Origin: Halioxenophilus aromaticivorans
GTDB lineage: Bacteria > Pseudomonadota > Gammaproteobacteria > Pseudomonadales > Cellvibrionaceae
Direction of reading: 5' to 3'
Length of the DNA stretch: 64,000 bases
NCBI RefSeq assembly: GCF_042850945.1
Contig: NZ_AP031496.1
Location: 5,332,001-5,396,000, forward strand
How positions within the stretch are numbered: position 1 is the stretch's first letter; each line of letters begins with the position of its first letter. Of this stretch, positions 36,488 through 44,766 are shown piece by piece. The notes under the pieces were generated by a model, which saw only the letters and a list, made by a program, of their open reading frames with translations, was not told the DNA's origin and did not search any database. Both the position numbers and the translations under genes were made by a program.

Positions 36488-37810
36488 TTAGGACTTAACA
36501 GCCGCTTGCTCTGCGTTTTCTTCGTGTTGCTCGGCCGCCTCTGGTTGAGCCTCTTCATTAGACTCAGACTTTGCCGCCGCCATAGGGGGCATGGGCAGCT
36601 CCGGTGCGTCGGTGTTGTCTAATCGCAGTGCGTCGCGGTAAACCAAACCACTGGTTTGATGCTCACCCAAGCTGGTAAGCAGCCGAGCCAGCTCGGAATA
36701 GGCTTCCCGGGTTGGCCCAGCCTCGATGCTTTTCTGATAATAACCCTTGGCTTTATCCCACAGATGGTTACGCATACTTAAGCGCGCCAGGGTAAGCAGC
36801 AAGATGGCGTCTTTGGGGTGGCGCTTGAGCCAGCCTTCGGCGTGGGACAACTGGGCCACGGAATCAGCGGAATCCATTAAGCCGTAGTACAACACCATGT
36901 CTTTATGCCAAGAGCTGCGCAAAAATTTACGTACCGTAGACTCGGCTTCTTTGCTGTCACCCACAATAATCAATGAGCGGGCATACTCGGCACAAACCTG
37001 GGGAATTTGCTGGATGCGACTGGCTTGCTCCAACCAAAACATTTGCAGCTTGCGGCTGGCTTCGCTGGGCTCTTCGTTGGCTTGCTGGGTTTGCAGGGCT
37101 TTCAAATCGGCAATCACCAACTTACCTTGCAGCTCACGCCAGCGATCCTTGGGCAACTGCGGGCGCAGGCGTGGCAGCATCTCGCGCACCTCGGCCCAAC
37201 TGCCCAATTCCATGTAGGTATCGCACAGACGGTCTTGCACCATAACGCTGTTGGGGTGCTGCTGGTTAGCTTCCAACAGTGTTTCCAAACGCGCTTCTTG
37301 GTTGTTAGCCCGGCGGAAGATTTCTGCACGCGCCAACGCCATGGTAACGCTTTGCTCGCCAAAATCTGGCTTGGCTTTATCTAAAAAGCCCAAAGCCTTA
37401 CCGGTGTCACCCAGCGCCTGGGCGGAATCCGCCGCAGCCAGCAGGTTAACCAATGGCATGGGCGATTTTTTGGCCGAGCGCAACAACCAGCGCTGGGCTT
37501 TGTCGTGCTCGCCACGCATGTAAGCCAACATGCCGCGGTTGGCCAGTTTGGCGGCGCTTTCAGAGCTGCGAATACCCAACGCTGGGCGGGTTAAACGCCA
37601 GGAAAGACGCAGTAATTTCACACCCCAGTAAAGTGCGATCAGCAACACTATCAGTGTTAACACCGCCATCCACAGGTTCATTTCTAGGGTGGTTTTATTA
37701 ATGGCAATCAACACATAACCCGGTACCTCGGTCATGAGTTTGTCCAACGCGTAGCCGCCTACAATAAGCAGCAATACCACCAACAGTATTTTAATAATTA
37801 AATTTTTCAT
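36488..37810 (-). CDS. hemY: HemY, TPR membrane protein of the heme operon
   Basis: A 440-residue inner-membrane protein with two N-terminal membrane segments (7-24 and 41-65) and TPR-like helical repeats through most of the rest (for example LANRGMLAYMRGEHDKAQ and ALGFLDKAKP). The C-terminal 30 residues are Glu/Ala-rich. It is named for its place in heme operons, but it has no established enzymatic role; a scaffold for heme-pathway enzymes is the usual idea. It ends 40 bp before the terminator. Confidence 0.92.
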   Translation of the reverse strand: MKNLIIKILLVVLLLIVGGYALDKLMTEVPGYVLIAINKTTLEMNLWMAVLTLIVLLIALYWGVKLLRLSWRLTRPALGIRSSESAAKLANRGMLAYMRGEHDKAQRWLLRSAKKSPMPLVNLLAAADSAQALGDTGKALGFLDKAKPDFGEQSVTMALARAEIFRRANNQEARLETLLEANQQHPNSVMVQDRLCDTYMELGSWAEVREMLPRLRPQLPKDRWRELQGKLVIADLKALQTQQANEEPSEASRKLQMFWLEQASRIQQIPQVCAEYARSLIIVGDSKEAESTVRKFLRSSWHKDMVLYYGLMDSADSVAQLSHAEGWLKRHPKDAILLLTLARLSMRNHLWDKAKGYYQKSIEAGPTREAYSELARLLTSLGEHQTSGLVYRDALRLDNTDAPELPMPPMAAAKSESNEEAQPEAAEQHEENAEQAAVKS

Positions 37811-37815
37811 TCTGC

Positions 37816-39174
37816 TTAGGGCTCCTCACCGCTGCCCGCAAGCTGATGCAAGCGTTCGATGTAAGCCTCCAGCTGCTCAATGGAGTTGTCGATGTGAGGC
37901 AAGTCCACGGCGATGGGTCGTTCCTGCAAGCCGGTGAGCTCTTCAATCAAGGCTTTGCTGGCTGGCGTCTCTGGGAAATAACGCTGCACCAAATCAACGG
38001 CTTGGCCCAAGCTAGCCGCGTAGATTTCGTTTTGCTCACGCAACATGGCCACCTGAGCAGACTCCAAACTTAGGCGCACATTTTGTCGCAGGTAGGACTC
38101 CTGGGTAGGCGCAATCAGAGCACTTTGAGGCTGGTCGTGACGCTTCAACACAAAGTACTGAGACAAACGGTCACCGGCGGCATCCAAATATTGTTGCGCC
38201 CATGGCCAGGTACCGATTTCTGGCTCAGCGGTCTCACTGGCTTGCTCACCTGCATCCACAGACTCAGGCTCTACCATCTCTACGGTGGGCGAATCGGACA
38301 GCGGATTTTGGTAAAGAGGCAGCTGCTCCATGTTGTGGATCAGGCCATCCAGGCGCAGGTAAATACCCTCGCGGTCCACCTCAGCGGCAAGACGTACAGC
38401 GCCGAGGTCACGGGCCAAGGCTTGGCGTACCGAGAACAAATCCGGCATGGCCAGCTCTTGTAAAATATCATCCACCGCTTCCATCAGGCCCAAGGCTGAC
38501 GTCGCCTGGCGATCAACCAATAGGCGCTGGCTGGCCAAGCGCAGTAGGTAGTTGGCCTCGGCCAGCATCCAATCCTCACGGGAGGTGTTGGACAGCGACA
38601 ACAAGCGCTGGTTGTGCGCGTTTAAACGCTCGGTGATGGAGCGCAGCTCGGCTTTCATTTCTTCGGCCAACTGTTGCGCCTGGGCCAGAGATTCATCGCT
38701 GGCTTGGCGCACGCCCGCCATCTGATCGTTGATGGCGTCGGCACTCTCAGCCAGGCTGGTTTTTTCCGCCGCCTGTTGTTTTTCCACCGCAGCCAGCGCC
38801 TGCTGCTGCTGTTGCCACTGCTGTTTCATTTGTGGAAACAGCATCCAAACGCCGTAGGCGATGCCGCCGATTAACGCTAGGGTCAGCAGGAAGTTAAAAA
38901 ACACCGGTATCCACAGCTTGGACTTTTTCACCTTTAACGGCGCCGCTGCCGGGGCAGGTTGTGGCTCTTGCTGTGTTGGCTGAGGCTCTGGTGTTGGCTC
39001 GGGCTCGGGCTCAGCGTCGACGGTGTTGGACAAGATCGGTACGTCTTTACTCTGATCGCCGGCGTCAGCTTGTGACTCTAGCGTTGGCACGGTTTCAGAT
39101 TCGGGTGTGGCTTCACCGTTGTTGGTGAGCTCGGTGTTGTCAGATTTTGGGTCTGTATTTTTTGGATCGCTCAT
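37816..39174 (-). CDS. hemX: HemX, uroporphyrinogen-III C-methyltransferase-like membrane protein
   Basis: A 452-residue protein of the HemX family. The acidic, Glu/Pro-rich N-terminus (TPEPQPTQQEPQPAP) precedes one membrane segment at about 91-111 and a coiled-coil stretch (QQQQQALAAVEKQQAAEK), then a periplasmic or membrane-side domain. Despite the family name, it lacks methyltransferase motifs. It precedes hemY by 5 bp and probably works with it near the heme-pathway enzymes at the membrane. Confidence 0.9.
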   Translation of the reverse strand: MSDPKNTDPKSDNTELTNNGEATPESETVPTLESQADAGDQSKDVPILSNTVDAEPEPEPTPEPQPTQQEPQPAPAAAPLKVKKSKLWIPVFFNFLLTLALIGGIAYGVWMLFPQMKQQWQQQQQALAAVEKQQAAEKTSLAESADAINDQMAGVRQASDESLAQAQQLAEEMKAELRSITERLNAHNQRLLSLSNTSREDWMLAEANYLLRLASQRLLVDRQATSALGLMEAVDDILQELAMPDLFSVRQALARDLGAVRLAAEVDREGIYLRLDGLIHNMEQLPLYQNPLSDSPTVEMVEPESVDAGEQASETAEPEIGTWPWAQQYLDAAGDRLSQYFVLKRHDQPQSALIAPTQESYLRQNVRLSLESAQVAMLREQNEIYAASLGQAVDLVQRYFPETPASKALIEELTGLQERPIAVDLPHIDNSIEQLEAYIERLHQLAGSGEEP

Positions 39175-39197
39175 CTATCGGATTCCAACCAAAGTTA

Positions 39198-39959
39198 TTA
39201 AATTCGTAATTCCACGGCTGCCAGTGCAGCCAGCATTGCTGGGTCGGTGGCGTTTTGCGCCTGTATTACTCGGCTAAAGCCAAGCTCCTGTGCAATCGCC
39301 GCTACCCTGGGCCCCGGCACAATGGTGGTTCTGGCCAGTAGCTCCCGGCGCTGTGCTGCCTGCAGAGCAGTGTGAATCAGTTGTATGCTTTCGCCACTGT
39401 ACGCCAAGGTGCAATCGTTAGGCATTAAGCCAAAGTCGGATTGGGCCAGTGCGGTGGCTGCCTCCGTGCAGGCTTTGCGTTCGTACAGTGGGCAGTTATC
39501 TACCCGCGCACCCCGTGCGCTCAGAGTATCGGCCAGCTCTGTGCGGCCGCCTACCCCTTTGAAAATAATGATGCGCTGTTGTTCAACCTCGGCCAGCACC
39601 GGCAGCGCCAACAGCGCTTCGCTGTCCATGGCCACCTGGGGCGCCTCGGCTAAAATGCCGGCCTGCTGCAAGGCCCGAGCCGTGGCATTGCCCACGGCCA
39701 AAAAGGCCACGCCCAAAGGCACTTGTGGCCAAAACGCTTCTATGGCGGCCACACCGTGACGCACGGCATTTTGGCTGATAAAAATCGCCACCTGGTACAG
39801 ATCCAAATCCATCACCATAGTGCGATTGGCCGGTGCCAACTCGGCCAGAGGGTGAATTTCCATCACCGGTTGCGACCAGGGCTGCAAGCCCAACTGCACC
39901 AGTGCCGCGCAGGTTGAACGCGCCTGGGCCTCAGGCCGCGACACCCAAACTCGGGTCAC
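39198..39959 (-). CDS. hemD: Uroporphyrinogen-III synthase
   Basis: Closes hydroxymethylbilane into uroporphyrinogen III with inversion of ring D. The 253-residue length and the two-lobe sequence pattern (VSRPEAQARSTCAAL at the start, FISQNAVRHGV, GVGGRTELADTL, and TLAYSGESIQL) fit HemD, a family with weak sequence conservation. It overlaps the end of hemC by 4 bp (ATGA), so its translation is coupled to the enzyme that makes its substrate. Confidence 0.9.
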   Translation of the reverse strand: MTRVWVSRPEAQARSTCAALVQLGLQPWSQPVMEIHPLAELAPANRTMVMDLDLYQVAIFISQNAVRHGVAAIEAFWPQVPLGVAFLAVGNATARALQQAGILAEAPQVAMDSEALLALPVLAEVEQQRIIIFKGVGGRTELADTLSARGARVDNCPLYERKACTEAATALAQSDFGLMPNDCTLAYSGESIQLIHTALQAAQRRELLARTTIVPGPRVAAIAQELGFSRVIQAQNATDPAMLAALAAVELRI

Positions 39960-40957
39960 AATGCGTGTCCGTCGCCGTATACCTTGGTCAATATTTCTCC
40001 GGCACCGGCGGCCAGCAATCGCTCCGCTAAGGTCACCCCCAGTTGCTCGGCCTGATCCACCGGCCCGCGGATTTCATCACGCAGAATTAAACTGCCGTCC
40101 GGGCTGCCCACCAACCCGCGCAACCACAAGTGCACGGTTGGATCCTCTGATGCTTGCGGCTGGTCGTTTGTTAACAGCGCAAAACAACCGATGGGCACCT
40201 GGCAACCACCTTCCAAACGACGGTTCATGGCGCGCTCGGCGCTAACCCGAGCGGCAGTTTCTGCATCGTGCAAGGGTTGTAACAAAGCTTGGGTTGCACG
40301 GTCATCGGTGCGGCATTCTATGCCGACTGCGCCCTGACCTCCAGCCGGTAAGCTCACTTCCACGGAAATGTACTGGCGGATACGCTCAGCCATTTCGAGC
40401 CGAATTAATCCCGCCGCAGCCAGGATGATGGCATCGTATTGGCCTGCGTCCAGTTTGGCCAATCGAGAGTTCACATTCCCGCGTAAAAAGGTAATTTTTA
40501 GGTCTGGCCGCAAAGCGCTTAGTTGGCACTGGCGGCGTAAACTGGAGGTGCCTACCACCGCCCCTAGGGGCAGGTCATCTAGGCATTGATACTGGTTGGA
40601 GACAAACGCATCGCGCGGGTCTTCCCGGGGACAGATCACGTGCAACCCCAATCCCTCGGGAAATTCCATGGGAACGTCTTTCATGGAGTGCACGGCGATG
40701 TCGGTTTCGTTGGCTACCAAAGAGTGTTCTAACTCTTTAACGAACAGGCCCTTGCCGCCTACCTTGGCCAGCGGCACATCCAAAATGTGGTCGCCACGGC
40801 TGGTCATAGGGCAAAGTTCAACGATGAGATCTGGGTGGTGATGCTCTAACTGCGCTTTAACGTATTCCGCCTGCCACAACGCCAACGCACTTTTGCGGGT
40901 GGCAATGCGCAGTGTTTTGCTAGGCTTAGAGGCATCCGTTGAGGTGGCGTTGACCAT
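39956..40957 (-). CDS. hemC: Hydroxymethylbilane synthase (porphobilinogen deaminase)
   Basis: Joins four porphobilinogen units into hydroxymethylbilane. The 333-residue protein has IATRKSALALWQAEYV at 18-33 and SMKDVP near 95. The dipyrromethane-cofactor cysteine lies in EGGCQVPIGCFA, about residue 250. It is the first gene of the hemCDXY operon and is 196 bp from algR. The gap holds an imperfect GC-rich hairpin near 41080-41130 that may stop transcription from algR. Confidence 0.95.
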   Translation of the reverse strand: MVNATSTDASKPSKTLRIATRKSALALWQAEYVKAQLEHHHPDLIVELCPMTSRGDHILDVPLAKVGGKGLFVKELEHSLVANETDIAVHSMKDVPMEFPEGLGLHVICPREDPRDAFVSNQYQCLDDLPLGAVVGTSSLRRQCQLSALRPDLKITFLRGNVNSRLAKLDAGQYDAIILAAAGLIRLEMAERIRQYISVEVSLPAGGQGAVGIECRTDDRATQALLQPLHDAETAARVSAERAMNRRLEGGCQVPIGCFALLTNDQPQASEDPTVHLWLRGLVGSPDGSLILRDEIRGPVDQAEQLGVTLAERLLAAGAGEILTKVYGDGHAL

Positions 40958-41153
40958 AGTAAATCCGTTATTTCAGCCCGCCGGGCTAGATTCGAGGCCG
41001 CCTATGATACCAGTCTGATGCGCACTTGGCGCATGTCGACGTAAAATCCTTTTAATTTTAAATTAAGCCAAACCACCCAAGGCGCAACCCGCCGCGCTAT
41101 TTAAGCCCGCGGCGCGCACCTTGGAGGCAGCTTAGTGCCTTACAATTAATCTA

Positions 41154-41885
41154 CTACAGGCTTTGTAATAGCGCTTTTACGGAGGATAAATGACGACGAC
41201 TCACCGAAGGCTTGCGCTCGGTGCCCTGCAGGCGTAATTGGTATCCGCCCTCGGGGCTTTTTTCCAGGGCCAAAATGTACTTTTTGGCCACCAGCGCGTT
41301 GCGGTGTACCCGCACAAAACGCGAACCCAGCATGGACTCCAATTCTTTAAGCGTATCGTCGATTAAGGTTTCGCCCTCAGCGTGGACCACGGTGACGTAT
41401 TTTTGATCAGCGCTAAAAAACCGAATACTGTCGATTTCTATCAACTCCAAACCGCGGTGGGTTTTGGCACTGATGTGCTGGCGTTGGGGCTGTTCGCTGC
41501 TGGTGTCGGCCACGGCGCGCTGTAGGCGGTTCACCTTGGAGGCTTTTTCTATCACCTCGGTAAGCTCTTCGGTGCGCACCGGTTTCACTAGGTAACCCAC
41601 AGCGGACACGCCAAAGGCATCCAGGGCGTATTCATCGTAGGCGGAACAAAAGATAATCGCCGGAGGATCTTCCATCTCACCGATGGTGCGGGCCACTTCC
41701 ATCCCATCTGGGCCGGGCATACGGATGTCTAGCAGTACCAAGTCGGGATCTTGGGATTGCACCATGGTCAGTGCTTCTTCGCCCGTCGTCGCCTCGCCTA
41801 CTAAACGGTGTGCGGGAAGGTCTTCCAATAACTTTTTCAGACGTTGGCGAGCCAAAGGCTCGTCGTCGACCAACAAAATATCCAT
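41154..41885 (-). CDS. algR: Response regulator with LytTR DNA-binding domain (AlgR)
   Basis: A 243-residue two-component regulator. The receiver domain (2-115) has the acidic pair DDE, the phospho-acceptor Asp in LVLLDIRMPGPDG (about residue 54) and the Lys in LVKPVR. A LytTR domain at about 140-240 contacts DNA (FVRVHRNALVAKKYI). The algZ sensor gene precedes it on the same strand. In Pseudomonas AlgR controls alginate, motility and virulence; its targets here are unknown. Confidence 0.92.
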   Translation of the reverse strand: MDILLVDDEPLARQRLKKLLEDLPAHRLVGEATTGEEALTMVQSQDPDLVLLDIRMPGPDGMEVARTIGEMEDPPAIIFCSAYDEYALDAFGVSAVGYLVKPVRTEELTEVIEKASKVNRLQRAVADTSSEQPQRQHISAKTHRGLELIEIDSIRFFSADQKYVTVVHAEGETLIDDTLKELESMLGSRFVRVHRNALVAKKYILALEKSPEGGYQLRLQGTERKPSVSRRHLSSVKALLQSL

Positions 41886-42002
41886 TGATTAGTCTCTTCG
41901 GCTTTGAAATTAAATTCCTGTTAGCAGACCATTTGACGTCTGCTCATCCTCATTACAGTGAATTTAACGGCAGAAACAGAATAAACGTGAGTGATTTATC
42001 GC

Positions 42003-43091
42003 TTATTTTACGTTTTTAGTAGCTGCCTCTAGCCGGCTGTGGTGCCAGTTATAACGCAAATGGACGCAATATTCATCGCCTTGGGCTAGGCTGGTGAAAA
42101 CAACCTGCTCGCCAAAGTGTGCTTGCAAGCGGGCGCGAATATTGCCCTCAGCCATGCCATTACCGCGCCGCACGGCGGCGGATTCGGGCCTGGGGTTGAT
42201 GATGCGCAGATCGCAGACACCGCCTTTTACCGAGATATCCACCTTCACCGTACCGCCTGCCGGCAGGGGTTCAATGCCGTGGTATACCGCGTTTTCCAGC
42301 AACGGTTGCAAAATCATACTCGGGATTCGACAGGACTCGACTTCGCCATCAATCAACCACTCCACGCGCAAACGATTATCCAAGCGCAGGTCCTCAATGG
42401 CGATGTATTGCCGTGCCAATTTCAACTCAGAGGCCAGGGAGACCAAAGTGGGCTCAGCAATGGAGGCCCGGAACAGATCGCACAGATCCAATACCACGCG
42501 CTCGGCTTTAATAGGGTCAAAACCAATTAAGCTGACCACCGCATTTAAGCTGTTAAACAAAAAGTGCGGCCTAATGCGCGCTTGCAAGGCGTTAATTTGG
42601 GCGCGGTTGCTGGCTTGCTGTTGGTAGCTCAACTGCTGTTGCAGATACATATAGCGCAGCACAACACCGGCGATAATGGCAGTGAGTAACAGCACCTTAA
42701 GCACCACTAGCCAATCAAACGCCGGCCACACCAGCCACTGGCCGGCGATGGTGAAAAAGCTCGCCAGCAGCAAAATCAACAGGTAGCTCAATCCACCGGC
42801 CACCCAGCTGGGTAACCGGCCCAGCCATATCCGGCTTTGGCACAATAGGCCGGCACTGGATAAACTAATCCACAGCAGCAACATCGCTAACTGCCCCAAC
42901 AGCTCCCAGCTGAATTCATTCAATGGCGAACTAACCAAAACAATGGCCACCGCCAGTAGGCCGGTGCCCAGCACCAAAAACAGCACTGACTGCAACGAAC
43001 ACAAATCCGGTAAGAAGGCGCGCGGCTCCAGCGTGGCCGTTGCTGGGGCAGTGGTGTGAGTGCTATCGCCCGCGGGCGAGGAAACGATCAT
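42003..43091 (-). CDS. algZ: Sensor histidine kinase of the LytS/AlgZ type
   Basis: A 362-residue membrane sensor. It has about four hydrophobic segments (35-55, 65-85, 98-125 and 130-148), then a short coiled link and a kinase core with the phospho-His motif RPHFLFNSLNAV at about 171-182 and an ATPase part with NAVYHGIEP and GNGMAEGNIRARL. It probably phosphorylates AlgR, encoded 117 bp downstream. Its input signal is not known. Confidence 0.9.
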   Translation of the reverse strand: MIVSSPAGDSTHTTAPATATLEPRAFLPDLCSLQSVLFLVLGTGLLAVAIVLVSSPLNEFSWELLGQLAMLLLWISLSSAGLLCQSRIWLGRLPSWVAGGLSYLLILLLASFFTIAGQWLVWPAFDWLVVLKVLLLTAIIAGVVLRYMYLQQQLSYQQQASNRAQINALQARIRPHFLFNSLNAVVSLIGFDPIKAERVVLDLCDLFRASIAEPTLVSLASELKLARQYIAIEDLRLDNRLRVEWLIDGEVESCRIPSMILQPLLENAVYHGIEPLPAGGTVKVDISVKGGVCDLRIINPRPESAAVRRGNGMAEGNIRARLQAHFGEQVVFTSLAQGDEYCVHLRYNWHHSRLEAATKNVK

Positions 43092-43148
43092 GCAGCATGT
43101 TACTCTTGCGTGTTATTAAACGTTGATCCATCAATCTTATGCTAACTT

Positions 43149-43176
43149 TTGGCAAAGCAGCCGCTTGGGCTATAAT
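43149..43176 (+). promoter_or_regulatory. Sigma-70 promoter of argH
   Basis: -35 TTGGCA (43149-43154, 5 of 6 consensus) and -10 TATAAT (43171-43176), with a 16-bp spacer. The predicted start is 7 bp after the -10, about 50 bp before the argH ATG. Confidence 0.8.
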
Positions 43177-43232
43177 CCCGCCGCTTTTTGCCGCACATTT
43201 TGCATGTTTTACCAACTACAGGTCATCTGACT

Positions 43233-44633
43233 ATGGATAAGAAATCCGCGACTAACCAGCAGTGGGGCGGGCGTTTCAGCGAAGCCACCGACGCCTTTGT
43301 GCAACGATTCACCGCCTCTGTGGACTTTGATCAGCGCCTATACGCCCACGATATCCAAGGCTCCATTGCCCACGCCACCATGCTGGCCAAAGTAGGCGTG
43401 CTCACCGACGAAGAGCGCGACCAAATCATCACTGGCCTGGAAACCATCCGCGATGAAATCGAACAGGGCATCTTCGCCTGGAGCGTGGAGCTGGAAGATG
43501 TTCACATGAACATCGAAGCGCGCCTCACCCAGCTTATCGGCATAACCGGTAAAAAGTTGCACACCGGGCGCTCCCGTAATGATCAGGTAGCGACGGACAT
43601 TCGTCTTTACCTGCGCGACGAGATCGACCAAATTGCCGCCGAACTGACGCGCCTGCAAACCGGCCTGCTGGATTTGGCCGAGCGTGAAGCCGACACCATT
43701 TTACCAGGGTTTACTCACTTACAAACCGCACAACCAGTGACCTTCGGCCACCACATGTTGGCCTGGTTTGAGATGCTCACACGGGACAAGGGCCGCCTGC
43801 TGGATTGCCGCACGCGCTTAAACCAATCGCCCTTGGGCGCGGCCGCCCTGGCCGGCACCAGCTACCCTATTGATCGCGCTCTAAGCGCGGAACTGTTGGG
43901 CTTTAGCAAAGCCACCGAAAACTCCCTAGATTCCGTATCCGATCGCGATTTCGCCATCGAATTCTGCGCTTTTGCCAGTCTGTTGATGACCCATCTGTCG
44001 CGCGCCTCAGAGGAATTGGTGATTTGGACGTCGGCACAATTCGACTTTATTCAGCTGCCAGACCGCTTCTGCACCGGCTCATCCATTATGCCGCAAAAGA
44101 AAAACCCCGATGTACCGGAGTTGGTGCGCGGTAAAAGTGGCCGAGTGAATGGCCATTTAATTGCGCTGCTGACATTAATGAAATCGCAGCCGCTGGCCTA
44201 CAACAAAGACAACCAAGAAGACAAAGAGCCGCTGTTCGATGCCGTGGACACAGTGAAAGATTGCTTGCGTGCCTTCGCCGACATGGTGCCGGCATTAATT
44301 ACCAATAAATCCCCCATGCTGGCCGCCGCCAAACGCGGCTATGCCACCGCCACGGACCTGGCCGATTACCTAGTGCGCAAAGGCGTAGCCTTCCGCGATG
44401 CCCACGAAATCGTCGGCCGCTCGGTGGCGTTTGGCATTGAGCAAAATAAAGATCTGGGCGAGCTGAGCTTGGCCGAATTGCAGCAGTTCTCGGATCAAAT
44501 CGACCAGGATGTATTTGAAGTACTGACCCTAGAGGGCTCCGTGGCAGCACGCGACCACCTGGGCGGCACCGCGCCCAACCAAGTACGACAAGCGGTGGCA
44601 CGAGCACGAACCATGCTGACCAAAGAGAATTAA
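43233..44633 (+). CDS. argH: Argininosuccinate lyase
   Basis: Splits argininosuccinate to arginine and fumarate, the last step of arginine synthesis. The 466-residue protein has the superfamily signature GSSIMPQKKNPDV near 280 and the substrate-site HTGRSRNDQVATD at about 105. The start at 43233 (MDKKSATNQQWGGRF) is chosen as it matches the family start; the 15-codon upstream extension has no ribosome site. It is divergent from algZ and followed by a hairpin element before cyaA. Confidence 0.95.
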   Translation: MDKKSATNQQWGGRFSEATDAFVQRFTASVDFDQRLYAHDIQGSIAHATMLAKVGVLTDEERDQIITGLETIRDEIEQGIFAWSVELEDVHMNIEARLTQLIGITGKKLHTGRSRNDQVATDIRLYLRDEIDQIAAELTRLQTGLLDLAEREADTILPGFTHLQTAQPVTFGHHMLAWFEMLTRDKGRLLDCRTRLNQSPLGAAALAGTSYPIDRALSAELLGFSKATENSLDSVSDRDFAIEFCAFASLLMTHLSRASEELVIWTSAQFDFIQLPDRFCTGSSIMPQKKNPDVPELVRGKSGRVNGHLIALLTLMKSQPLAYNKDNQEDKEPLFDAVDTVKDCLRAFADMVPALITNKSPMLAAAKRGYATATDLADYLVRKGVAFRDAHEIVGRSVAFGIEQNKDLGELSLAELQQFSDQIDQDVFEVLTLEGSVAARDHLGGTAPNQVRQAVARARTMLTKEN

Positions 44634-44660
44634 TAGCCGCCAAGCTGGTTATTTTTACAA

Positions 44661-44742
44661 CAGTCGGCGCCTCAGTTATCGAGCAAAGAGTAATCAAATG
44701 CAAAACATTCGCCCTGAATGTGATGACTGAGGTGCCGGACTG
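44661..44742. other. Structured element between argH and cyaA
   Basis: An imperfect outer stem (44661-44680 with 44722-44742; CAGTCGGCGCCTCAGTTATC pairs with GATGACTGAGGTGCCGGACTG, 1 bulge and 2 mismatches) encloses a perfect inner hairpin ACATTC-GCCCT-GAATGT at 44705-44721. There is no T-run after it. It may be a terminator variant for argH, a cis-acting RNA, or a short mobile palindrome. Confidence 0.5.
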
Positions 44743-44766
44743 CTAAGGCGCCACTATACTTAATAG

